Assembly (NCBI GenBank): GCA_016165875.1
Contig: JABBOT010000038.1
Coordinates: 124,001 to 188,000, forward strand
Direction of reading: 5' to 3'
From: Acanthopleura granulata
Lineage: Eukaryota > Mollusca > Polyplacophora > Chitonida > Chitonidae
DNA length: 64,000 nt
The notes below the pieces were generated by a model. That model was not told where the DNA came from. It was given only the letters and a program-made list of their open reading frames with translations, and did no database searches. This document shows, piece by piece, positions 34,626-44,449 of this stretch (position 1 is its first letter; each line of letters opens with the position of its first letter). The translations under genes and the position numbers were made by a program.

Positions 34626-34629
34626 CCCC

Positions 34630-36560
34630 CTTAGGCACATGTACTGCATGTATGTGGCTTGTACATGAGAAAGGGTACAGGCATAAATCCAGCCAATCAA
34701 CAAGTAGCATGACAAAGACATTGCCAGACATGAAAACCCATCTTGTCAGCTACAAACTGTGTGATCCCTGAGATATTCCAAATGTATATGACATTCAGAG
34801 TCATCAAAACCATACTGTGATTTGAACAAGAGGTTTCGAAATTTGTCACATACAAGGTACTTGCAGGCATTTGCATGTACATTGTAGGTGAACGGAGGCA
34901 AACTTAACAGAGGTTTATGACCAAGCTGGGAATTTCCTAACAGTACCAATGGGTTTACTGCTTAGTTACAGGTTGATTGAGTCAACTGTTTTACAGAAAT
35001 ACACTGCCTTGTGCCAGTTGGTTATTACATAGTTGCTGATGGCAAATGATTGGTTGCAAATTGGTATCAGCCAGTTATAGTTATCAGACCACTTTGATCC
35101 AATGCTTGCAGTAGAACAAATTGGCAACTCAGGAGAAAAAATAGGCAATTTCCTGGGAAATATCATGTTTAAGGCAAATGACATTAAAAACAAAATCATG
35201 ATACCTGAATATTAAGGATGACGCCCCCCTCATCCGGTTTTGTTTTTGTAGGGGAAGTAGGTCACTGTAGGTAGAGCTGAGAATGAGTTGACACACAGTG
35301 TAATTGGGCAGGTTTGATTGAGTGTGAGACTTTATAATCCACTTAAACTGCATGCACTTGTACCAAATTTTCCTTTTTTTCACATTGTAAGGTGTTATGA
35401 AGTACTTGTAGATCTATGTAGTTTAAGAGGAAAGCTCAGCCTACTAGACTGGGATGATATCAGACCTGCACTTGTTCCCTGACATGACTGTGCTCTAGAG
35501 TTACACACACACACACCCTGATAACTGCTCCAAGCTCAAGTGGTGGGTGGGCAATGTTATAACCCAAATCCTGCATGAAAGCCTGATACATGCATGTAAG
35601 AAAACACCAGGCTTGCTTGTACATGGGCACTCTCCTGAGGACTGGCTCATACAGGTACAGGGTAATTTGTGTATATAAGTTATATGTGTGTACATGTACA
35701 TTGTATCTGTACAGTATACACACACATGAATGGAGGTGTACATGTGTGTAGGTGTACATGTAGCACGCACGTGTGTACATTTGTACAGCTGTATGTCTGT
35801 TAGGAGGGTCAAGCTTGCTACTATGTACTGTCTAGGTGCATTAGGACAGTCATAGTATAACCACTGTGGATCAGTTTTATGCGTGTTTTGTTTATATCAC
35901 ACTGGTGTCTATATATACACATAACTGGCAGTCCTGTTCCTTATTTCATTGGATTGTTTGATAACCACGAAGCACATGCAGTGGTGAAGTTAACGGAAAC
36001 CATGCATACGTGAGGATGCGCATGTACATTTTGGTATAAATGTATCCATAAATATATTCAGGGGGATTCCCCTTCCCCCCCCCCCCCGCCACCCGTCAAC
36101 TGGCAGTCCGTGAAATATCATTCAGCATAATGTAAACGTCATTAAAGTGTTCCTGTGTATGCATATAACATAGAGCACTTGTCCAGCATGGTGTACATGT
36201 ATGGGTGTCCTGACTCACACAAGGAAGGGGAAGAAAACTACAAGTAGCTCAGATTTCCGGATGATTTCTGGGCGTCACTTTACTATGCTCATGGACTTCA
36301 TGAAGGCAATCCTCTTTGTCACTTTTTATTGTGAGAATTAGCACATATACATGTATATACATGAGCGTGGAGAACATGTAGGCTCCCCAGCTTGGACCTG
36401 AACTGAAGGAGCAATGAAGTGTAGAGGTAGTTGGTTACACACAACTATGATTTGTTTAATGTACTCTGTGAAAGTCAGAGACTTCCTTGTAATTACTTGC
36501 CCATGCTTTGTGTGACTTTGTTTGAAATTACGTACATGTCAAGTCTTCCTGTTCTTTTCA
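34630..36560. other. Intergenic, nothing recognised
   Basis: Contains TACATGTA-rich stretches (35680-35800) and a poly-C run near 36078-36090. ORFs of 103-106 codons on the minus strand (35460-35812) come from low-complexity TGTACA sequence. Confidence 0.4.
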
Positions 36561-36568
36561 CTGCTAGT

Positions 36569-36820
36569 TACATGCATATGTGTTTTTTATTTCTGACCTG
36601 TGTAACATTTACAATAATATGTGAATATTAATACATGCATATGTGTTTTTTACCTTATGTAACATTCACAGTAATATGTGGGTATCAAACATGTACCTGT
36701 AAAGGTATACTGGGGCACATAAACGTGTACATGTATGTAAAGGTATACTGGGGCACATACACATGTACATGTGTGTAAAGGTATACTGGGATACATACCC
36801 ATGTACTTGTATGTAACATA
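36569..36820. repeat. 63-bp duplication followed by a 38-bp triplet repeat
   Basis: ACATGCATATGTGTTTTTTA starts at 36570 and again at 36633. Then AAAGGTATACTGGG(G/A)(C/T)ACAT starts at 36701, 36739 and 36777 (period 38). The 98-codon minus ORF here is a repeat artefact. Confidence 0.85.
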
Positions 36821-36973
36821 GTCGCGTTTAGATATACTTCTGAAGGCTGGGTGAAGACATGTTTGCTTTGATGTAGATGTAGTGATATAATTCAAGTCAC
36901 TCATTAGTCTGCTTTTGCTGTATTTCAGACAGAAGAGCACTCGCATAATGTGGAGCTCATGTCCGAGAGTTAA

Positions 36974-37243
36974 ATGAATAAGTCACGGCCAGATCACGAG
37001 TCAGTCCAGTTTATACACCAGAGATATCAGGACACCGCACTAGTCATCTTCCAGCGAAACCAGAGGCGCTCAAAAGACATCGGCCCGCGCTCTGTGTCGC
37101 CACGCGCAGCCGCCGAAGGTCCACTGGAGTACTCTCACCTGGGCAACCAACCCGTGCGCATTCAGCAAACCGGAGACAAGGGCATGCACGTCTCGGATTC
37201 CCACGACGACCGCGTCCAATCACAGTTCTGTGTGATCATGTGA
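36974..37243 (+). CDS. Small ORF ending in a CAAX prenylation motif (89 aa)
   Basis: A complete frame from ATG 36974 to TGA 37241-37243 with strongly coding-like codon use (mostly G/C third positions in the second half), which stands out from the AT-rich surroundings. The protein is charged and looks disordered (QRNQRRSKDIGPRSVSP near residues 26-42). It ends in Cys-Val-Ile-Met, a CAAX box expected to be farnesylated and so to anchor a protein to membranes. A stop (TAA) lies directly upstream in frame. Before it the same frame reads codons back to a good acceptor (ctgtatttcag, ending 36928), so the ORF may be a terminal exon broken by that stop, or a whole small gene with a spliced 5' UTR. 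It lies 430 bp upstream of RABEPK on the same strand. I do not recognise the family. Confidence 0.45.
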   Translation: MNKSRPDHESVQFIHQRYQDTALVIFQRNQRRSKDIGPRSVSPRAAAEGPLEYSHLGNQPVRIQQTGDKGMHVSDSHDDRVQSQFCVIM

Positions 37244-37670
37244 GATCCTGGGATATCAGTAGACAGGCAAGTGGATCTTCCAAACTTGCTAACGGCTTCT
37301 CCCTCCTCCCTCAGATTAACATCTCAGTGACGGATAGCTCTCAAAAAACAGTTTGGCTTTGCTTGATACCTGTTGCTGAGAATTGAACAGATTAGCCGTA
37401 TCCTCCCTGGCATGCAGAGTTTGCGGTGCATGGCAGTTAGTGTTCCTTTATCAGCAGAGCGTAGCCACCTACTGCATGAAAGCCCATTGTTTTCAAGGGA
37501 CATAACCCTCGCTATAAACCTTACAGACTAGACCTGTAGTTTAGAGCAGCAGTTTGTAGGAAGCTGTATTGGCAGAGATATTATTCTGTGTGGGGTGCTG
37601 AATCCAAACCCAGGAGTTTGACTGGACGGCTGGAGCTTCAGGTCAGTAGGTCAGAGTCATCCTAACCCAA

Positions 37671-38490
37671 ATGGAGCTGCATCCCGTGCTAGAGACGGAC
37701 ACTGTCCCCGCCCCCGACTTGTGGTTTGTTGTCTCGGCCATGGGGGACTGCCCGAGCATGAGAGTTGGGCACACGTGCGCATACATTAAGGGAGACGACC
37801 AACACTCTGGGAAAGTTTACGTTATTGGAGGAGCCAATCCCAGTGGGCCGTTTAATGACACATATGTTTTAGATTTACAGACCTTATCCTGGGACTTCTT
37901 CGAGAGCCCGGGCCTTCGACCACGTTACGAGCATGCTGCCTTCGTACCCGAAAGCCAACCGACGAAAATTTACTTGTTTGGCGGAGCTGACCAGTCAGGA
38001 AACATGAACGATGTGCAGGTGCTGGACACGAGGACAAACACTTGGAGTTCTGTGAGCGTGCAGGGTTGTCCCCCATCTGCCAGAACACACCACACCTCTG
38101 CGGCTGTGGGGGACAAGCTGGTCATCTATAGTGGGGGTCACTGTGGAGCTGACCCTGTAGGAGACAGGAAGGTCCACTGCTTCGATGCCTCTGCGTGTTC
38201 GTGGGAAGTCGTTCCAGTCAAGGGCGACTCCCCAAAGCCCCGCCACGGACACTCCATGGTTGCGGTGGGCAACAAAGTTTACCTTCACGGAGGAATGGCT
38301 GGCAGCACATTTTACGATGACTTCCACGTCCTTGACCTTGACAAAGGGTCGTGGGCGAACGTGCGGCGGAAGGGTGTACACCCAAGTCCTAGAGCCGCCC
38401 ACAACATGGTCAGCTTCCACTCAAGTATCTTGCTGTTTGGAGGGATGAACCAAGATGGCGCCTTGGATGACATGTTTAAATTTAGCACAG
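37671..38490 (+). CDS. RABEPK: RABEPK exon 1 (coding)
   Basis: 273 codons plus one nucleotide, with five kelch blades. The start ATG follows CCTAACCCAA. The exon ends TTTAGCACAG with a non-consensus donor, GTCCAC, but splicing here restores FKFST-E-SNTWS, which matches the family, whereas read-through gives an unrelated tail to a stop at 38549. Confidence 0.88.
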
Positions 38491-41400
38491 GTCCACAGAT
38501 TTTCAGTTTTATTTATCCTACTATAATCATGCATGAGTTTTGTGGATGACTGTCAAACTGCATTTCTCCTCAGTTACATGTAGTGCCTGTTGCTAGGCCA
38601 TCCTTAATAATATATGAGTCGCTGGTAACCTCACTGACCTTTCAAGAATAGGCCCTACTGTAAAAGTTTTTATTTGGCTTTAGGTGGAATTTCTTTTATT
38701 ATTTTTCTCTCCTCGTATTAATTTCTGTAAATCCTTTTTCATTTGCAAGAACTAAGAAAAATGTATATTTCCCTACCAACCATCCCTTCTGTTTGTGATA
38801 GGGCTGTGTTACACACAACAAAGAATTTTTTAAGGATGGCCTGTTGTTCAAAGTTTATAAAGTTTTATGCCAGGCTTAAGTCTATAGCACATGTATTTCA
38901 AAACTATTGAGACTTAATTAATTACTGGGCTTAGCTGCTAATAATACTTATATACACAGGGATAGCTTTGTGAGTTTTCAAGACTTCCATGCTCCTTGGG
39001 TTCAGGGTGCCAGTACGTGGTTGTTAAGACATTTAATAGCATAGACTGTAGTCTTACATTACCTGCCTCGGTGACCTGGTCGTTAGAGGCTCTACCTTGG
39101 AGTCAGGAGATCAGGGATCAATCCCAGGTCGGGTAATACCAAAGAGTTTAGAGCATGGAAACAGGACTGGTCGGCCCAGTATCAGTATAATGTGACTGGG
39201 TGGGGTATCATGTCTGTTGTCTTGGGCATGATGTTCCAGTGGCGGCAGCACTTTGGCAACATGGACTCAGCCGGCCACAAGGAGATGTATTTAGTTATTT
39301 CCTTTGTGCTTTACGCTGTACTCAAGAATATTTCATTTATATGACGGCGGCCAGCATCATGGTGGGAGGAAACCGGGCAGAGCCCGGGGGAACCCATGAC
39401 CACCAGCAAGTTGCTGGCAGACCTTCCCACGTATGGCCGGAGAGGAAGTCGACATGTATATATGCATTCTAATGACTCGTAGTTGTTAAATAACGGAAAG
39501 AGGGTTTAGTATACATACATTATAGTACAATGAAGTTAGCTTCTGTGGCCCCATTAAGCAGAAGTTGTTCATTTGTGGGGGAAAAAGAGCATCAGTTCCT
39601 TTGCTTGAGTCCTGTGGTTTGTAATGAGCACTCCAGTTTCCTCCACCAATCCAGTGCATCGGTCATCAGTCAGATTAGGTCAACTTCTTATGCACCATAC
39701 ATTTAGCCCTGTGTACATACACTAACCTAAAATTCTTCTAATTTAGGACAGATACCCTGAATGGCTTCAAATTGTGTCGAAAAAGTGCGTTTTTAGGGGC
39801 AAATTAATGTCATAAAATATTCTTCTGGATGCTGAAAAATCCTGTCTGCCATACTAACCTCAAAATACCTTACTAAAGTAAAAACAATGCTCAGAATCTT
39901 GAAAACAAGAGCAAATTTGTCATGGATGAAATTTTGAGCCATTTAGGGTGTTGCTGCGTGTAGTTCTGAAATCAATAAGAATTCGAGAGCCCTCCTATTT
40001 TTTAGATGCTATAGACACGGGTATGTTGAGCATTAGAGTAACCACGTGAGCAATGAGAAACTGCGTTCCTGTTAAACTTTCGTTTATATATATTGACTAA
40101 ATGTTAGGAGAAGTATGTACATCTATTCCTGTGTAACTATTTTTCATATTAACAGTATATGTACAGTTACAGTTTGCATGTTTGTGTACATGCTACATTT
40201 GACGTCTTTGTACACATGTACATGGTACATATGACGTCTTCGTACACATGTACATGGTACATATGACGTCTTCGTACACATGTACATGGTACATATGACG
40301 TCTTTGTACACATGTACATGCTACATATGACGTCTTTGTACACATGTACATGATACATATGACGTCTTTGCACACATGTACATGGTACATATGACGTCTT
40401 CGTACACATGTACATGGTACATATGACGTCTTTGTACACATGTACATGCTACATATGACGTCTTTGTACACATGTACATGCTACATATGACGTCTTTGTA
40501 CACATGTACATGCTACATATGACGTCTTTGTACACATGTACATGCTACATATGACGTCTTTGTACACATGTACATGTTATGTATAGTAATGTCGTCGTAC
40601 ACATGTACACATGTGTAGTGAAATCTTTGTACAAAGGGAGGAGGAGGGGCTGTGGCCAAGTTAGTAAGTTTCCCAGCGTGGTGTTATGACCCCGTGCCTC
40701 TAACCTATTGTGATCACTGGGAGTTGAATTCCAGCTCTCGCTGACTTTCTCTCCGACCATATGTGGGACGATCTGGCAGCAACCTTTGGATGGTCATGGG
40801 TTTCACCCGTGCTCTTTACGAGTTCCTCCCACCCTAATGCTGGCTGCTGTCAAGTGTAATAATCTTGAGTATGGTTTTAAACACCAATGACATAAATAAA
40901 TAAAGTGTACACATTTAAAGTGTGATATTTGTACCCATGTATTATGTGTAAATGAAAATTCACAAAATTTAAAGATACCTGTACATGATAAGTGTTGTAC
41001 TTTCTCCTGACATTCCTCTAGTTACCTTCTGGCTTTGTGTAACTTCCCTTTCAGTTTTCTTGGTTTCCCTTTTGACTTGGTTTCATTTTGACTTTGTCTG
41101 GTTTCCCTTTGGCTTTGCCTTGTTTTTCTCTGACTTTGTCTGGCTTCCCTTTTATTTGGAACGGTGTTTTGGGGGTCTGTCTGGTTTTCCTGGACACTTG
41201 GTTTCTCTTGGGCTTTGCTGAGTTTCTGTTGCCTACGTGCAGTTTTTACTGACTTTTTCTGCTTTTTCTGTTTATTTCTGGTTTCCCCAGAACTGCCTAG
41301 CTTGCTTTCTGCCTGTCTAGATTCCCCTGAGATTTGTCACGTTTGCCTTGCATTGTGCCTGCATGTCTTTCTCTGAACTCTTCCCCCACTCCTAGATTTT

Positions 41401-42696
41401 CCCTCTCTCTCTTAGATTTTTCATTTTTGTTTGACTTTGCCTGATCTGTTCCATGTGCCTGTAGCCTGTCAGCTTGGCAGACTTGCATTACAAGTTTCTT
41501 GTGCTGTTCTGTTATTCAGAATCAAACACCTGGAGTAAGGTGGAGCTTCAGGGTCCGCCGCCAGCCTGCCGCCTTGACTTCGGTGTCTGCGCGATAGAAC
41601 TGAAGCGCACAAGGAGAGACGATGAGGAGGAGAGGTCAGCTGACCTGCTAGTGGCAGGGACACAGGCACGAGACGTCCTGGAAAGGGAACTGACCAAACC
41701 TGGCAGTGCCAGCTCACAGGGCAGCTGTTGTGGATCAGGTAAGGGGAGATAACTGACCAAACCAGGCCGTGCTAGCTCACAGGGCAGCTGTTGTGGATCA
41801 GGTAAGGGGAGATAACTGACCAAACCAGGCCGTGCTAGCTCACAGGGCAGCTGTTGTGGATCAGGTAAGGGGCGACAACTGACCAAACCAGGCCGTGCTA
41901 GCTCACAGGGCAGCTGTTGTGGATCAGGTAAGGGGAGATAACTGACCAAAGCAGGCTGTGGTAAGGGGAGATAACTGACCAAACCAGGCCGTGCTAGCTG
42001 ACAGGGCAGATATTGTGGATCAGGTAAGGGTAGATAACTGACCAAACCAGGTAGTGCTAGCTGACAGGGCAGGCATTGTGGATCAGGTAAGGGGAAGTAA
42101 CAGACAATGTTGTAATGTACATACTAAAGTATTGTACTGAGAAACATTTACACTTACGTTATTCTGTATTTCTTAGCTAGCCTGTAAATAGCACAGTTAG
42201 AGGGTTAGTTGTTGTGTCATTTCCTGAGGTCCTGCATTCAATAATTAATTAATGCGAATTACAATTATTAATAATGTTTAATGAATTTGAACAATAATTC
42301 AAAATTGAATTAAATTGAATGTTCATGTCATAGTCTATCCAGTGTTGGGATACATGGAAATATCAAATGTGGTGTCTCATAAAGTAATGCATGTATTGAG
42401 CTAATATTCTTTCATGTATTTTCTGTCGGGCAGACATTGACTGGCACAAATTTGACACCTACATTGATATATTTGCAGATTCATCTTTTGGACCCTACGT
42501 TGTCAATGAGCGTTCCTATACAGATGCCAACAACTCCAGCAAATCAGCTGATCAGCAGGAAGTAGAGGGGGCTGCATGCGATGCTCCCATGGCCCATGGA
42601 GACACTTTACAGACATACAAGCTGTGTTTGATCCATGGCGGTATGGACACAGAGGGCCAGATATTTGATGATACTCTTGTCTACCTGTTGAAATAA
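37671..42696 (+). CDS. RABEPK: Rab9 effector protein with kelch motifs (three exons, 433 aa)
   Basis: RABEPK (p40) binds GTP-loaded Rab9 and helps mannose-6-phosphate receptor return from late endosomes to the trans-Golgi network. Exons 37671-38490, 41520-41738 and 42434-42696 join in matching phases. The product is a six-bladed kelch propeller: glycine pairs sit at residues 53-54, 104-105, 155-156, 207-208 and 257-258, and the last blade (CLIHGGMDTEGQIFDDTLVY) closes the C-terminus. RPRYEHAAF, FGGADQSGN, PKPRHGHSMV and HGGMAGSTFYDDFHVLDL match vertebrate RABEPK closely. Between blades five and six is a variable insert (about residues 300-405), as in vertebrates, so the protein is about 60 residues longer than human RABEPK. 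The final codon lies inside an AATAAA. Intron 1 (3 kb) contains SINEs and a 32-bp satellite; intron 2 begins with copies of the end of exon 2. Confidence 0.93.
39063..39287 (+). mobile_element. tRNA-derived SINE, family B (RABEPK intron 1)
   Basis: Head TGACCTGGTCGTTAGAGGCT (A box) and AGGGATCAATCCCAGGTCG (B box). The body has AGTATCAGTATAATGTGACT and GTGGCGGCAGCACTTTGGC, shared with the 25105 copy. Confidence 0.75.
39288..39455 (-). mobile_element. SINE-A copy, head truncated
   Basis: Inverted: TTTAGTTATTTCC, CTGTACTCAAGAATATTTCA, AGCATCATGGTGGGAGGAAA, CAGACCTTCCCACGTATGGC, ending GAGAGGAAG. It sits directly against the family-B SINE. Confidence 0.8.
40190..40612. repeat. 32-bp satellite with TGACGTC in every unit (RABEPK intron 1)
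   Basis: About 12 near-identical units: TGACGTCTT(T/C)GTACACATG followed by TACATG(G/C)TACATA. The GACGTC positions step by 32 bp from 40201. Three overlapping minus-strand ORFs of 60-92 codons are artefacts. Confidence 0.92.
40639..40907 (+). mobile_element. SINE-A copy
   Basis: Head GGGGCTGTGGCCAAGTTAG, GGGAGTTGAATTCCAGCTC (B box), GGATGGTCATGGGTTTCACC, CCCTAATGCTGGCTGC, ATAAATAAATAAA tail; diverged. Confidence 0.75.
41000..41465 (+). repeat. Pyrimidine-rich degenerate repeat before RABEPK exon 2
   Basis: Recurring words TGACTTTGTCTGG and TTTCCCTTTTGACTT at roughly 20-30 bp spacing make the plus strand almost all C/T/G with very few A for about 450 bp, ending 55 bp before the acceptor. 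The 70-78-codon ORFs are low-complexity artefacts. Confidence 0.7.
41520..41738 (+). CDS. RABEPK: RABEPK exon 2
   Basis: The acceptor ends ctgttattcag (41519) and the donor is GTAAGG at 41739. It encodes SNTWSKVELQGPPPACRLDF and a charged insert (RTRRDDEEERS). The last 50 nt (from CTGACCAAACC at 41690) are the first unit of the 63-bp tandem array that continues into the intron. Confidence 0.85.
41690..42105. repeat. 63-bp tandem array carrying copies of the RABEPK exon 2 donor
   Basis: Units beginning TGACCAAACC start at 41691, 41754, 41817, 41880, 41943, 41976 and 42039 (one is shortened to 33 bp). GTAAGG donors lie at 41739, 41802, 41865, 41928, 41961, 42024 and 42087. Unit 1 covers the last 48 nt of exon 2, so the exon-intron junction itself was amplified. 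Confidence 0.95.
42434..42696 (+). CDS. RABEPK: RABEPK exon 3 (terminal)
   Basis: The acceptor ends ttctgtcgggcag (42433). 86 codons then the stop TAA at 42694-42696. It carries the last kelch strand, GGMDTEGQIFDD. It has no ORF-track style start codon and is supported by the phase match and by family similarity. Confidence 0.9.
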
Positions 42697-42697
42697 A
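42692..42697 (+). terminator. AATAAA overlapping the RABEPK stop codon
   Basis: The sequence AAA-TAA-AG contains the hexamer AATAAA over the last codon and stop. If used, the 3' UTR would be only some 15-30 nt. No other AATAAA was seen in the next 700 bp. Confidence 0.35.
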
Positions 42698-43154
42698 GAT
42701 ATAAAACGAAGAGCTTCATTTGTGTGGCATGCTGTTAAGTATAGTCCATTAATCTATTGTAGAAATATTCCATTCTGAGCTACTGCTGGTTGAATGAGTA
42801 GTCTAGAAAGATTTTAAACTGCACATAAATGTTTTAGATGAACAACGATACTCTTTAGGTTTCTTCACTTGAAATATTTTCTGAAAATGTAGGCATATAT
42901 TACTTACCTAGATGGTCCAATAGAAAGGCTGTGTTGTTTTAAATGCTGCGAGGTGCTGATAGTCTGAAGAACACCCAGTCATTATTACATCAGAAATTGA
43001 TTGTAGTGGATGGTTTATGTTGGTGTTCACTCATTGTTTCTGTTAAGGTTTAAATGAACACATTATTTTTCTTTATAACATTGATGTACATTTTCATACC
43101 AGTCAATTCAGTCATGTTTTTATGAACATTGATTTTATGATATTATGGCTTGGT

Positions 43155-43300
43155 GGGCATGTTGAGGTTTGGGGACTGGGGGTGGGGATGGGGGATGTTA
43201 GGCGTGGGGGAGGGTGGGGATGTTGAGGGTTGGGAGTGGGGAGCTTGCTGAGGGTTGGGAGTGGGGGGGTTGTGAGTGTTAGAGGGAGGGATGGGAACTG
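43155..43300 (+). repeat. G-rich tract with G-quadruplex potential
   Basis: Many runs of three to seven G with 1-7 nt loops (e.g. GGGGACTGGGGGTGGGGATG), about 460 bp downstream of the RABEPK stop. Confidence 0.75.
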
Positions 43301-43654
43301 GGACAGGATTTGTGACAGTTAAGAAAACTTCAGGTGTGGTACTTTATATATACCTTAATGCATGGCACAGGGAAATGAATCAGTTCTGTTTTTGCTGACA
43401 TAATGTGTGGCAGGGATTTCTGAACACAACAGGGATCGGAGCTGACAGTAAACCTGATGTACCCATATAGTGTCATTTAGGTTCTGTCCAGTTCAAACCA
43501 GATCGCAAGTTAAGGCAGATTTTCTCAGTGTTCCACTGGCTGAAATTTCCTGTAGCTTGGGAACTGTACTCAAAGCTCAAGCTGTCTTGCACTTGAAGAA
43601 AAAAATATTGACTCTAGCTAGTGCATTGCATGCAGTTGGTTGAAGCCAGAGTGA

Positions 43655-44442
43655 AGGGATTTGTCGGCAGACTGCCAGTTTGAGCTGTGTACAGGAGGCA
43701 ATCTCTGACTATGGGGTTTGTGGGCAGACTGCCAGTGTGAGCTGTGTACAGGAGGTGATCTCTGACTGTGTGGTTTGTTGGCAGACTGCCAGTGTGAGCT
43801 GTGTATAGGAGGCAATCTCTGACTACAGGGTTTGTTGGCAGACTGCCAGTGTGAGCTGTGTACATGAGGTGATCTCTGACTGTGTGGTTTGTTGGCAGAC
43901 TGCCAGTGTGAGCTGTGTACAGGAGGTGATCTCTGATTGTGTGGTTTGTTGGCAGACTGCCAGTTCGAGCTGTGTACAGGAGGCAATCTCTGACTATGGG
44001 GTTTGTTGGTAGACTGCCAGTTTGAGCTTTGTACAGGAGGTGATCTCTGACTATGGGGTTTGTTGGTAGACTGCCAGTTTGAGCTTTGTACAGGAGGCAA
44101 TCTCTGACTATGGGGTTTGTTGGTAGACTGCCAGTTTGAGCTTTGTACAGGAGGTGATCTCTGACTGTGTGGTTTGTTGGCAGACTGCCAGTGTGAGCTG
44201 TGTACAGGAGGTAATCTCTGACTCTGTTTTTTGTTGGTAGACTGCCAGTTTGAGCTTTGTACAGGAGGTGATCTCTGACTATGGGGTTTGTTGGCAGACT
44301 GCCAGTTTGAGCTGTGTACATGAGGTGATCTCTGACTGTGTGGTTTGTTGGCAGACTGCCAGTGTGAGCTGTGTATAGGAGGTGATCTCTGACTGTGTGG
44401 TTTGTTGGCAGACTGCCAGTGTGAGCAGAGGTGCAGCACTTT
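43655..44442. repeat. 57-bp minisatellite, about 14 copies
   Basis: The unit contains TTGTTGGCAGACTGCCAGT, GTGAGCTGTGTACAGGAGG and TGATCTCTGACT. The period is 57 bp (43661, 43718 and so on). Because 57 is a multiple of three, minus-strand ORFs of 235 and 282 codons stay open in two frames. They have no promoter, splice or domain evidence and are treated as artefacts. Confidence 0.93.
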
Positions 44443-44449
44443 TACACCT

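Noticed and set aside
37995..38420. 141-codon minus ORF and other ORFs inside RABEPK exon 1.
   Set aside because: Shadows of a well-supported kelch coding exon on the plus strand.
41548..42045. 165-codon minus-strand ORF over RABEPK exon 2 and the following array.
   Set aside because: It is the antisense of the 63-bp repeat and of a real plus-strand exon.
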